Below, in pieces: positions 7,404 to 14,310 of a DNA stretch of 16,771 nucleotides. Below the pieces are notes generated by a model that did not search any database, was not told where the DNA came from, and was given only the letters and a program-made list of their open reading frames with translations. This DNA comes from an uncultured Coriobacteriaceae bacterium (GTDB taxonomy: Bacteria; Actinomycetota; Coriobacteriia; Coriobacteriales; Atopobiaceae): positions 1-16,771 of the forward strand of contig USBN01000034.1 in assembly GCA_900552935.1 (NCBI GenBank), read 5' to 3'. The position numbers and the translations under genes are program-made. Positions within the stretch are counted from its first letter, which is position 1, and every line of letters starts with the position of its first letter.

Positions 7404-7843
7404 TGCCGGGCAAGAGCAAAAAGAGCTCATCCAAGTCCAAGCCCTCGGGGCCGGTGCCTTGCGCCGTGCTCTGGGGGCTTGGCCCTGATTCGGAGCGTGG
7501 CGCGGCCGTGCGCTCCGTGCTTCGCGAGATGGGCCTCGTCTGTCGCACGGCTATGCCTGAGCGTCTCAGTGATCCTGCGGGAGCTTTCGCACGCCTCCCG
7601 GCGATGAGGCCGCGCCCTGTGTCCTATGCGGGTCCGATGCCGGCAGGGGAGTTCGTTCTCCTTTGCGGCCTCACCCAGCCCCAGGTGGAGGAGTTCTGCG
7701 CGCGCTGCCGCGAGGAGGATTGCGTCGTGGGTGCCAAGGCCGCCCTCACGCGTGAGAATCGCACCTGGCCCCTCGTCCGTCTCATTGAGGCCGTCAAGGC
7801 CGAGCATGCGGTCATGACGGGAGAAGGTTCCGCGACTTCCTAA
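7403..7843 (+). CDS. Conserved small protein, DUF3783-like
   Basis: Protein of 146 aa without recognised enzymatic function. The Lys/Ser-rich N-terminus (PGKSKKSSSKSKPSG) is probably disordered. Residues from about 18 resemble DUF3783 proteins: a first half around AVLWGLGPDSERGAAVRSVL and a second half with FVLLCGLT, then GAKAALTRENRTWPLVRLIEAV. In the family the second half likewise reads roughly 'vl-cG-s ... k-vvt--nr-W-l-eLl'. The start ATG overlaps the rbr stop (TAATG), and no SD is seen, so translation is probably coupled to rubrerythrin. That coupling suggests a role connected with peroxide defence, but this is inference from position only. Family call by recall; alternatives are an uncharacterised protein unrelated to DUF3783. 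Confidence 0.75.
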   Translation: MPGKSKKSSSKSKPSGPVPCAVLWGLGPDSERGAAVRSVLREMGLVCRTAMPERLSDPAGAFARLPAMRPRPVSYAGPMPAGEFVLLCGLTQPQVEEFCARCREEDCVVGAKAALTRENRTWPLVRLIEAVKAEHAVMTGEGSATS

Positions 7844-7870
7844 AGCGAGCCTCATTGCCCGTCGAATACG

Positions 7871-7879
7871 TGCTAAGAT
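7871..7879 (+). promoter_or_regulatory. Extended -10 promoter of the ileS T-box leader
   Basis: TGCTAAGAT is an extended -10 element (TG-n-TAAGAT) with no good -35 at standard spacing; TTGCCC at 7855-7860 is too close. It predicts a transcript start near 7886, immediately before the first T-box stem. Confidence 0.5.
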
Positions 7880-7885
7880 ATCCCC

Positions 7886-8163
7886 TCGAAAAGCTGTGAT
7901 GGGGAAGAGTAACCTGGTCACTGTGACATAGAGCGAGCGGGGACGGTGGGAGCCCGCAGTCACACCCAAGCGAAAATCACCCCGGAGCTGCGGCCCAAAC
8001 AGGCGCGTGCAAGCGTTGTCCCTAGTAGGCGTCGCCGGAATGGTCCCCGTGACGGGCCAGCCGAGTAAGGCGAGTTCCTCGCCCGCTGGGTGGTTAAGCG
8101 AAACGTCACGGCGCAAGCCGTATCCAGGCGCTTCGTCCCGGCGGTCGGGGCGGGCGCTTTTTT
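7886..8163 (+). promoter_or_regulatory. T-box riboswitch, tRNA-Ile responsive (AUC specifier)
   Basis: Leader RNA that reads the charging state of tRNA-Ile. Stem I starts at AGCTGTGATGGGG with the AGTA-type GAAGAGTAAC motif. It has the distal AGAGCGAGC bulge with GCGGG/CCCGC apical stem (7937-7941/7953-7957) and GGTG loop. Its specifier loop is GCGAAAATCACC, with AUC at 7976-7978. A GGCGAG-TTC-CTCGCC stem III follows. The T-box segment CTGGG-TGGT-TAAGCG has the TGGT (8091-8094) that pairs with the tRNA ACCA end. In the antiterminator, GGG (8088-8090) pairs with CCC (8137-8139) and AAGCG (8096-8100) with CGCTT (8129-8133). Those same 3' bases form the 5' arm of the terminator, so the folds exclude each other. 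Uncharged tRNA-Ile should therefore allow read-through into ileS. Confidence 0.93.
8128..8163 (+). terminator. Intrinsic terminator of the ileS T-box
   Basis: GCGCTTCGTCCC (8128-8139) pairs with GGGGCGGGCGC (8147-8157) with one bulged U and G-U pairs, around a GGCGGTC loop, followed by TTTTTT (8158-8163). It competes with the antiterminator, so the leader acts at the transcription level. Confidence 0.88.
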
Positions 8164-8231
8164 CGTGCGCATTTAACGCGCGCGGGCGCTTGGCTGATGT
8201 GGGCAAATGCCCGCGAAAGGAGTTTTTGCAG

Positions 8232-11054
8232 GTGGCAAACGAGTACAAGCAGACGATGAACCTCCCGAGCACGAGCTTCCCGATGAGGGCGAGCCTCGCT
8301 GCCCGCGAGCCAGAGCGCCTCAAGGCCTGGAACGACAACAAGGTCTATGAGCTGGCGCGCAAGAAGAACGAGGGTCACGACAAGTTCGTCCTGCACGATG
8401 GCCCTCCGTACGCTAACGGCCCGATCCACATCGGCCACGCCATGAACAAGATCTCGAAGGACATCATCAACCGCTACTGGTCGATGATGGGTCGCGACGT
8501 TCCCTACGTTCCCGGCTGGGACTGCCATGGCCAGCCTATCGAGCACAAGGTCGAGGAGAAGGTCGGCACCGCAAAGTTCAACGAGATGCCCACCTCTGAG
8601 ATTCGTGAGATGTGCAACGAGTTCGCCGTCGAGAACATCGAGCTCCAGAAGGCCGGCTTCCGTCGCCTTGGCGTCCTCGGTGACTGGGACAATCCCTACC
8701 TCACGCTCTATCACCAGCACGATGCCGCTGACATCGAGGTCTTCAAGAAGATGTTCGACAAGGGCATGGTCTACCGCGGCCACAAGCCTGTCCACTGGTG
8801 CTCTCACTGCCACACGGCCCTCGCCGAGGCAGAGATCGAGTACGGCGACGAGGTCAGCCCTGCCATCTTCGTGCGCTTCGAGATGACGACCGTCCCCGCC
8901 GGCCTCGAGGCCTGGGCGGGTAAGCTGTTCGTCGACATCTGGACCACCACTCCGTGGACCCTCCCTGCGGATGACGCCGTCATCCTGCACCCGGAGGCCT
9001 CCTACGTCGCCGTCATCCACGACGGCCACGCCGAGCTCATGGCCCAGTCCCTGGTCGAGCGCGACTGCGCCAAGTTTGGCTATGGCGACGTCGAGCTCGT
9101 CCTCGGCGAGGACGGCGAGCCCTGGAGCATGACGGGCACCGAGCTCTGCCACAACAAGTACAAGCAGCCGATCTTTGGTGACCAGGGTGTCGAGGGCGAG
9201 TTCATCTACGCTGACTACGTTACGCTCGACGACGGCACCGGTATCGTCCACGCCGCTCCCGGCCACGGCGTTGACGACTACCTCGCCGGCCAGAAGTTCG
9301 GCATCCCCGTGGTCATGCCCGTCGACGACGATGGCCGCTTCTACGTTGGCGACACCATGGGCACCGGTGGCCCGTGGTCTGGCCTCGAGGTCAACGAAGC
9401 CAACCCCAAGATCATCGCCTGGCTCGACGAGCGCGGCATGCTGATCCTCCACGAGGACATCAACCACAGCTATCCGCACTGCTGGCGCTGCCACCAGCCC
9501 GTGCTCTTCCGCGCCACTGACCAGTGGTTCATCTCCATGGACAAGACCGGCCTTCGCGAGGAGGCTCTCGACACCATCGAGAACAAGGTCGCTTGGTACC
9601 CCGAGCACGCCAAGAACCGCATCGGCGCGATGGTTGAGGGCAGGCCTGACTGGTGCATCTCCCGTCAGCGCAACTGGGGTGTGCCCATTCCGAGTTTCAC
9701 CTGCGAGGACTGCGGCGAGACCGTCATGAACGACGCCACGCTCGACGCGGTCATCAAGCTCTTCCACGAGAAGGGCTCCGACGCCTGGTTCACGGACGCT
9801 CCCGAGTCCTACCTCGGCGATGCCTGCGTCTGCCCCAAGTGCGGCGGTCATCACCTCAAGCCCGGCAAGGACATCCTCGACGTCTGGTGGGACTCCGGCG
9901 TTTCCTGGAGGGCTGTCTGCGAGTTCCGTGACGAGCTCCAGTATCCGGCGGACATGTACCTCGAGGGTTCTGACCAGCACCGCGGCTGGTTCCAGAGCTC
10001 GCTTTTGACCTCGCTCGGCGCGAATGACATCGCCCCGTTCAAGTCCGTCGTCTCCCAGGGCTTCACGCTTGATGGCCAGGGTCGCAAGATGAGCAAGTCG
10101 CTCGGCAACGTCATCGACCCGAACAAGGTCTGCGACGAGATGGGCGCCGACATCCTGCGCCTTTGGGTCGCCTCCACCGACACGAGCCACGACGTCGCCG
10201 TCGACCACGAGATCCTCGCGCGCACCTCTGACGCCTACCGCCGCTTCCGCAACACCTTCCGCTTCCTCCTCGGCGAGCTCGAGGGCCAGTTCGATCCCGA
10301 GTGCGACCTCGTGCCGGTCTCCGAGATGGAGGAGTATGACCGCCTCGTGCTGGCTCGCGCCTGCGAGATGCACGAGAAGGTTAGCGAGGCCTACGCCGGA
10401 TACCGCTTCTACCAGGTCTATCGTGCGCTCTATGACTTCGTTGTCACCGAGCTCTCCAACGGCTACCTGAATGCCACGAAGGATCGCATGTACTGTGACG
10501 CTCCTTCTGCTAAGACCCGCCGCAGCGTCCAGACCTGCTGGTACTACCTGCTCGAGATGCTCCTTCGCGATCTCCAGCCGATCCTATCGTTCACCTGCGA
10601 CGAGGTCATGGAGCACCTCCCGGCCTCCGCTCGCGACGGCCAGAAGTTCGCTGCTCTCCTCGATTGGTGGACGGCTCCTCTCGCCCACGACGAGGTCGAG
10701 GCCCTGCTGCCCGCCTACAACGCCATGCTTGAGGCTCGCGGTGCCTACACCAAGGCTAACGAGGCCGCCCTCGCCTCTGGCGTCGTCACCGAGAAGACCA
10801 GCCAGGCCACGCGTTGCGTCCTGACGCTTCCGGCGGAGTCCTACGAGCTCCTCAAGGGCTCCGAGGCTCTCCTCGCTGAGGCCTTCGTCTGTTCTGAGGT
10901 CGAGCTCGCCTCTGGCGACGAGCTCGCTTGCGAGGTCCTTCCCGCTCACGGCGAGAAGTGCCCGCGTTGCTGGAACTGGCGTCCGCTCGGTGCCGACGGT
11001 CTGTGCTGCCGCTGCAGCGAGGCCGTTGCCGAGGCCGCCGCGAAGGCGGAGTAG
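8232..11054 (+). CDS. ileS: Isoleucine--tRNA ligase
   Basis: Class I aminoacyl-tRNA synthetase charging tRNA-Ile in the cytoplasm, 940 aa, normal for bacterial IleRS. HIGH motif is H66-I-G-H69 (in GPIHIGHAMNK). The CP1 editing domain carries TTTPWTLPADDAV, and KMSKS is at 619-623. The C-terminal zinc finger is CPRCWNW...CCRC (910-928). A second CxxC pair (TCEDCG and CVCPKC) flanks the segment before DVWWDSG, as I recall for clostridial-type IleRS. The frame is open upstream through the T-box, but the real start is GTG 8232, with AAAGGAG at 8216-8222; the next Met is 9 codons in. Expression is set by the T-box. The stop is 2 nt before the lspA start, so ileS and lspA are probably translationally coupled. 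Codon bias indicates a highly expressed gene. Confidence 0.97.
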   Translation: MANEYKQTMNLPSTSFPMRASLAAREPERLKAWNDNKVYELARKKNEGHDKFVLHDGPPYANGPIHIGHAMNKISKDIINRYWSMMGRDVPYVPGWDCHGQPIEHKVEEKVGTAKFNEMPTSEIREMCNEFAVENIELQKAGFRRLGVLGDWDNPYLTLYHQHDAADIEVFKKMFDKGMVYRGHKPVHWCSHCHTALAEAEIEYGDEVSPAIFVRFEMTTVPAGLEAWAGKLFVDIWTTTPWTLPADDAVILHPEASYVAVIHDGHAELMAQSLVERDCAKFGYGDVELVLGEDGEPWSMTGTELCHNKYKQPIFGDQGVEGEFIYADYVTLDDGTGIVHAAPGHGVDDYLAGQKFGIPVVMPVDDDGRFYVGDTMGTGGPWSGLEVNEANPKIIAWLDERGMLILHEDINHSYPHCWRCHQPVLFRATDQWFISMDKTGLREEALDTIENKVAWYPEHAKNRIGAMVEGRPDWCISRQRNWGVPIPSFTCEDCGETVMNDATLDAVIKLFHEKGSDAWFTDAPESYLGDACVCPKCGGHHLKPGKDILDVWWDSGVSWRAVCEFRDELQYPADMYLEGSDQHRGWFQSSLLTSLGANDIAPFKSVVSQGFTLDGQGRKMSKSLGNVIDPNKVCDEMGADILRLWVASTDTSHDVAVDHEILARTSDAYRRFRNTFRFLLGELEGQFDPECDLVPVSEMEEYDRLVLARACEMHEKVSEAYAGYRFYQVYRALYDFVVTELSNGYLNATKDRMYCDAPSAKTRRSVQTCWYYLLEMLLRDLQPILSFTCDEVMEHLPASARDGQKFAALLDWWTAPLAHDEVEALLPAYNAMLEARGAYTKANEAALASGVVTEKTSQATRCVLTLPAESYELLKGSEALLAEAFVCSEVELASGDELACEVLPAHGEKCPRCWNWRPLGADGLCCRCSEAVAEAAAKAE

Positions 11055-11056
11055 CC

Positions 11057-11587
11057 TTGACGGGCTCTCGTCGCATAGCTGCGTTTGCAGGGGTCGCCGC
11101 CTGCGCCGTCGCGCTTGACCAGGTCAGCAAGGCCTGGGCTCGCGAGGCGCTGGCCGGCGGCCCCGTGCCCTTCATTCCCGGCGTGCTTGATTTCTCCCTC
11201 GTCATGAACACGGGCGCGGCATTCTCGATCGGCTCTGGTTCAACCTGGGTCTTCGTCGTTCTCGCCGTCGCCATCTGCCTGGGTCTTGCCATCTGGGTCG
11301 CTCGCGAGCACGAGATGCCCGCCTCGCTTGTCTGCGCGCTTGGCGCCGTCGCGGGCGGGGGAGTGGGCAATCTCATCGACCGCGTGGCGGCTGGCCGCGT
11401 GACTGACTTCTTCTGCACAACCTTCATCGACTTCCCGGTCTTTAACGTCGCCGATATTTTTGTCACTTGCGGCGTAGTCATCGCGTTCGTGCTCGCCTGG
11501 CGCTGGGATGCCGCTCGCGAGGCGGGGGATGACTCGGGTGCCGCCAACGCCGCGTCGGATGCCGAGAACACGCGCGAGGAGAATTAG
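11057..11587 (+). CDS. lspA: Lipoprotein signal peptidase (signal peptidase II)
   Basis: Membrane aspartyl protease that cleaves signal peptides from diacylglyceryl-modified prolipoproteins. The 176-aa protein has four hydrophobic helices and all family motifs: DQVSK (21-25), MNTGAAFS (50-57), GGVGNLIDRV (101-110) with catalytic D108, and FNVADIF (129-135) with catalytic D133. The acidic C-terminal tail after about residue 150 is low-complexity. The start is TTG 11057, the only plausible start after the ileS stop; the SD-like AAGGCGGAG (11043-11051) lies inside the ileS end. It follows ileS by 2 nt and precedes rluD by 1 nt. The ileS-lspA and lspA-rluD neighbourhoods are both common in bacteria. 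It likely shares the ileS T-box control. Confidence 0.95.
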   Translation: MTGSRRIAAFAGVAACAVALDQVSKAWAREALAGGPVPFIPGVLDFSLVMNTGAAFSIGSGSTWVFVVLAVAICLGLAIWVAREHEMPASLVCALGAVAGGGVGNLIDRVAAGRVTDFFCTTFIDFPVFNVADIFVTCGVVIAFVLAWRWDAAREAGDDSGAANAASDAENTREEN

Positions 11588-11588
11588 C

Positions 11589-12617
11589 ATGGCGCAGCGC
11601 ATAGTCGACCTTCTCGTGGGACCGGAGTCCGATGGCTGCCGCCTCGACGCGTTCCTTGCGACGGGCGAGGGCATGCCGTCTCGTTCCGCCTGCTCAAAAC
11701 TCGTGGAGCAGGGCCTCGTCACGATCAATGACACGCCAGCGACCTCGAAGAGCGAGAAGGTCCTTCTCGGAGACAGGGTGCGCGCCACGGTTGATGACCC
11801 CGAGCCCCTCGTGCCCGAGGGAGGCCTCGCTCCCAACCCCTATATCGACCTCGACATCCGATACGAGGACGAACACCTCATCGTGCTCTCCAAGCAGCCG
11901 GGTCTCGTCTGTCACCCTAGTCCTGGTCACGTTGACGATACCCTCGCGAATGCCCTCGTCGCCCACTGCGGTCTGGCTCACCTGGGGACGCTTCAGGGTG
12001 ATGATCGCCCCGGCATCGTCCACCGCCTCGACATGGATACCTCCGGCCTCATGCTTGCCGCCAAGGACGACTCGACTCAGAAGGCGCTCCAAGACCTCAT
12101 TCGCCTGAGGACTCTCGACCGCCGCTATGTCACGCTGGTCTGGGGCTATGTCGCCGCGGATTCGGGCACCATCGACACGGGCATCGCGCGCTCCACGCGC
12201 GACCGCATCCGCATGGCCGTCTCTGACGAGCCGGGTGCGCGTGAGGCGATCACGACTTTCCGTGTCCTCGAGCGTTTCGAGGCGGCGCGTCGCGACGAGG
12301 GCTACACGCTGCTCGAGTGCCATCTCTACACCGGCCGCACGCACCAGATTCGCGTCCACATGCGTCATATCAACCACCAGGTTATCGGCGACCCGCTCTA
12401 TGGGCGCGGCGACCTTGCCCAGAATCTTGGTCTCACGAGGCAGTTCCTGCATTCGTGGAGCGTCTCTTTTGCGCACCCCGTGTCCGGAGAGACCGTAGAG
12501 CTTCGCGACACACTCCCTAATGACCTCGCAGCTGTACTAGAATCGCTCGAAGGTCGTTCGATGGGCCGCACCGAGGCGGGGGAGGGTATCTGCCCCATGC
12601 TCCTTGGGCGCGCCTAG
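11589..12617 (+). CDS. rluD: 23S rRNA pseudouridine synthase, RluA/RluD family
   Basis: Isomerises specific uridines in rRNA (RluD: helix 69 of 23S) to pseudouridine. The 342-aa protein has an N-terminal S4 RNA-binding domain (about residues 18-70, RLDAFLA...SRSACSKLVEQGLVTIN). The synthase domain follows, with the hallmark HRLDMDTSG, catalytic D148. GRTHQIRVH and the GDPLYG motif come later. Start ATG 11589 has GAGGAG about 7 nt upstream, inside the lspA end; an in-frame ATG at 11508 lies within lspA and is rejected. It is third in the ileS-lspA-rluD cluster. Family is certain; RluD rather than another RluA paralogue is inferred from S4 domain plus linkage to lspA. Confidence 0.92.
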   Translation: MAQRIVDLLVGPESDGCRLDAFLATGEGMPSRSACSKLVEQGLVTINDTPATSKSEKVLLGDRVRATVDDPEPLVPEGGLAPNPYIDLDIRYEDEHLIVLSKQPGLVCHPSPGHVDDTLANALVAHCGLAHLGTLQGDDRPGIVHRLDMDTSGLMLAAKDDSTQKALQDLIRLRTLDRRYVTLVWGYVAADSGTIDTGIARSTRDRIRMAVSDEPGAREAITTFRVLERFEAARRDEGYTLLECHLYTGRTHQIRVHMRHINHQVIGDPLYGRGDLAQNLGLTRQFLHSWSVSFAHPVSGETVELRDTLPNDLAAVLESLEGRSMGRTEAGEGICPMLLGRA

Positions 12618-12668
12618 CACTCGTTTGGCCATGGTCGCATAAGCATTCGATTCGAGCGAGAGGCCGTT

Positions 12669-13970
12669 TTGGAACTCAATCGTCTGGGTATCACGCCCAT
12701 TGTGGTCTTCAACTTCATCATTTGGTGCTTCTTCACCTTCGCGTACTTCTACCAGTTCGTCTACATCCTCGTGACGTGGAAGCGCGGAGAGGTCAAGCTC
12801 CCGGAGGCAAAGAAGAACCATCGCTATGCCTTCTTCATCGCCGCGCACAACGAGGAGAGCGTCATCGCAAACCTCGTGCGTTCGATCAAGGCTCAGGACT
12901 ACCCCTCCGAGCTGATCGACACCTTCGTGGTGGCGGACGCCTGCACCGACAACACCGCGGAGGAGGCAAGGCGAGCCGGCGCCATCGTCTATGAGCGCAA
13001 TGACCTCGCCCGTAAGGGCAAGAGCTGGGTTCTTGATTACGGCTTTGCCAGGGTCCTTGAGGAGTATCCCGGTAAGTACGAGGCCTTCTTCGTCTTCGAC
13101 GCGGACAACCTCCTGTCGCCCACCTACGTGACGGAGATGAACAAGGTATTTGACCAGGGCTACCTCGTGGCTACGAGCTACCGCAACTCCAAGAACTTTG
13201 ACTCGAGCTGGATTAGCTCAGCCTATGCGCTGTGGTTCCTCCGCGAGGCTAAGTTCCTCAACAACTCACGCATGCTCTGCGGTACGGGCTGCGCCATCTC
13301 CGGCTCCGGCTGGATGGTCTCGTCGCGCATCATCCAGGGCATGAACGGCTGGGATTTCCACACCCTCACTGAGGACATCCAGTTCTCGACGTTCTGCGCC
13401 GCTAACGGTATCCGCATCGCGTACGCCCCGGCCGAGTTCTATGACGAACAGCCGATTGACTTCAAGAGTTCCTGGACCCAGCGCATGCGTTGGACTAAGG
13501 GCTTCTACCAGGTGTTCTTCTCGTATGTGGGAGACCTGTTCCGTGGCGTCGGCAAGAAGCGCTTCGGTTCCTATGACATGCTGATGACCATCGCGCCGGG
13601 CAACATCCTGACGCTCGTCTCCGCCTTCGTGAACACGGTCTATCTCGTCATCGGCGGTCTAAGCCACGGCTTCCTTGCTACGCAAAATGAGCTCTCCATG
13701 GCTGTGGGCTCGCTCATGATGACGTTCGGCTCGATGTACGTGACGTTCTTCGTTCTCGCGGTCATCACGACGATCTCCGAGCGCAAGCACATCATCTGTC
13801 GCAAGGAGCGTCGCTGGCGCATCTTTACGAACCTCTTCACCTTCCCGCTGTTCATGATGACCTACATCCCCATCTGCATCGCGGCCCTCTTCAAGAAGGT
13901 CGAGTGGGTTCCCACCAAGCACACGGTTTCCATCTCCATGGATCAGATCAACGCTGCCGAGAATTCATAG
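12669..13970 (+). CDS. Membrane glycosyltransferase, family 2 (processive type)
   Basis: Probable membrane GT-A enzyme using a nucleotide sugar, related to the chitin/hyaluronan/cellulose synthase-like branch of GT2. The 433-aa protein has an N-terminal helix (about 10-35). The catalytic domain has AAHNEE, D90/D94 region VADACTD, FDAD (143-146), TED (234-236) and QRMRW (271-275). This is the D, DxD, D, Q-x-x-RW pattern of processive enzymes. Three or four helices follow (from about 312 on). Start is TTG 12669, with AGAGG at 12659-12663; there is no better start before the catalytic domain. It is 51 nt after rluD with no terminator in between, so co-transcription is possible. The product could be a polysaccharide or glycolipid; no partner genes in the window tell which. 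Confidence 0.88.
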   Translation: MELNRLGITPIVVFNFIIWCFFTFAYFYQFVYILVTWKRGEVKLPEAKKNHRYAFFIAAHNEESVIANLVRSIKAQDYPSELIDTFVVADACTDNTAEEARRAGAIVYERNDLARKGKSWVLDYGFARVLEEYPGKYEAFFVFDADNLLSPTYVTEMNKVFDQGYLVATSYRNSKNFDSSWISSAYALWFLREAKFLNNSRMLCGTGCAISGSGWMVSSRIIQGMNGWDFHTLTEDIQFSTFCAANGIRIAYAPAEFYDEQPIDFKSSWTQRMRWTKGFYQVFFSYVGDLFRGVGKKRFGSYDMLMTIAPGNILTLVSAFVNTVYLVIGGLSHGFLATQNELSMAVGSLMMTFGSMYVTFFVLAVITTISERKHIICRKERRWRIFTNLFTFPLFMMTYIPICIAALFKKVEWVPTKHTVSISMDQINAAENS

Positions 13971-13993
13971 AACCCCTGCTACATTGGTTCATT

Positions 13994-14038
13994 GCGTGGC
14001 CATGCGTTCGCTCCAACCGGGCGTTAGCATGGCCACGC
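13994..14038 (+). terminator. 12-bp perfect inverted repeat after the glycosyltransferase
   Basis: GCGTGGCCATGC (13994-14005) is the exact reverse complement of GCATGGCCACGC (14027-14038), with a 21-nt loop. It lies 24 nt after the glycosyltransferase stop and is followed by TATCTTTATG, a weak T-rich stretch. It probably serves as a terminator or 3' stabiliser; the long loop makes this less than certain. Confidence 0.5.
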
Positions 14039-14080
14039 TATCTTTATGCGTTGTGTGTTTGCGCTTGCGGCGCGTACTCG

Positions 14081-14111
14081 ACCTGAAAAAGGGACAGTCC
14101 CTTTTTCAGGT
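14081..14111. repeat. 31-bp perfect palindrome, REP-like
   Basis: ACCTGAAAAAGGGAC (14081-14095), a central A, and GTCCCTTTTTCAGGT (14097-14111) form a perfect 15-bp arm palindrome. The core GGGACAGTCCC flanked by A5/T5 resembles short dispersed palindromes I recall in several bacterial genomes, including Coriobacteriia and often associated with REP-associated transposases. Copy number cannot be judged from one window. It could also act as a bidirectional terminator. Confidence 0.6.
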
Positions 14112-14310
14112 GCTGCGCGCAGCGTGTGCCAATTTGCGTGGCAGGTGGTGACTTTCGTTCGCGCATTGTGCGACCTGCCAAAAGGTTAGGTCCCCAGAAT
14201 TAGATAGTGGTAGCAAGCCATCGGTATCAGACGTTACAATTGTCAAGATTGAGTCGGCATACGGCCAGCGGACTCCCGTCCGCGGCAATAGACAGATTGG
14301 GAGAGCATAC

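Larger units (their letters stand above)
13971..14310. other. Gene-free 340-nt region rich in inverted repeats
   Basis: I see no supportable gene here. It holds a 12-bp inverted repeat (13994-14038), a 31-bp palindrome (14081-14111), the 12-bp palindrome GCTGCGCGCAGC (14112-14123) and an 8-bp inverted repeat TGGCAGGT/ACCTGCCA (14139-14146/14173-14180). A possible guaB -10 TACAAT lies at 14235-14240, and a small leader hairpin GCGGAC/GTCCGC at 14268-14283. Base composition is less GC-biased than in the genes. Confidence 0.7.

Noticed and set aside
8007..8231. N-terminal extension of ileS through the leader (75 extra residues)
   Set aside because: This stretch is the T-box and terminator. A clear SD and GTG at 8232 begin the conserved IleRS N-terminus.
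7427..8341. Minus-strand frame covering the DUF3783-like gene and the T-box
   Set aside because: It overlaps a structured RNA leader and two plus-strand genes; no motif seen.
8106..10373. Long minus-strand open frame (about 755 codons) opposite ileS
   Set aside because: Same reason: a complement of highly biased ileS codons, no motif, and it extends into the T-box leader.
14112..14123. GCTGCGCGCAGC palindrome as a separate operator
   Set aside because: Short, GC-alternating palindromes arise easily in this base composition. It is recorded only as part of the repeat cluster.
13971..14310. Possible small RNA or tRNA gene in the glycosyltransferase-guaB gap
   Set aside because: No cloverleaf, no clear promoter-terminator pair enclosing a transcript, and no recognised RNA family. 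Hairpins alone are insufficient.
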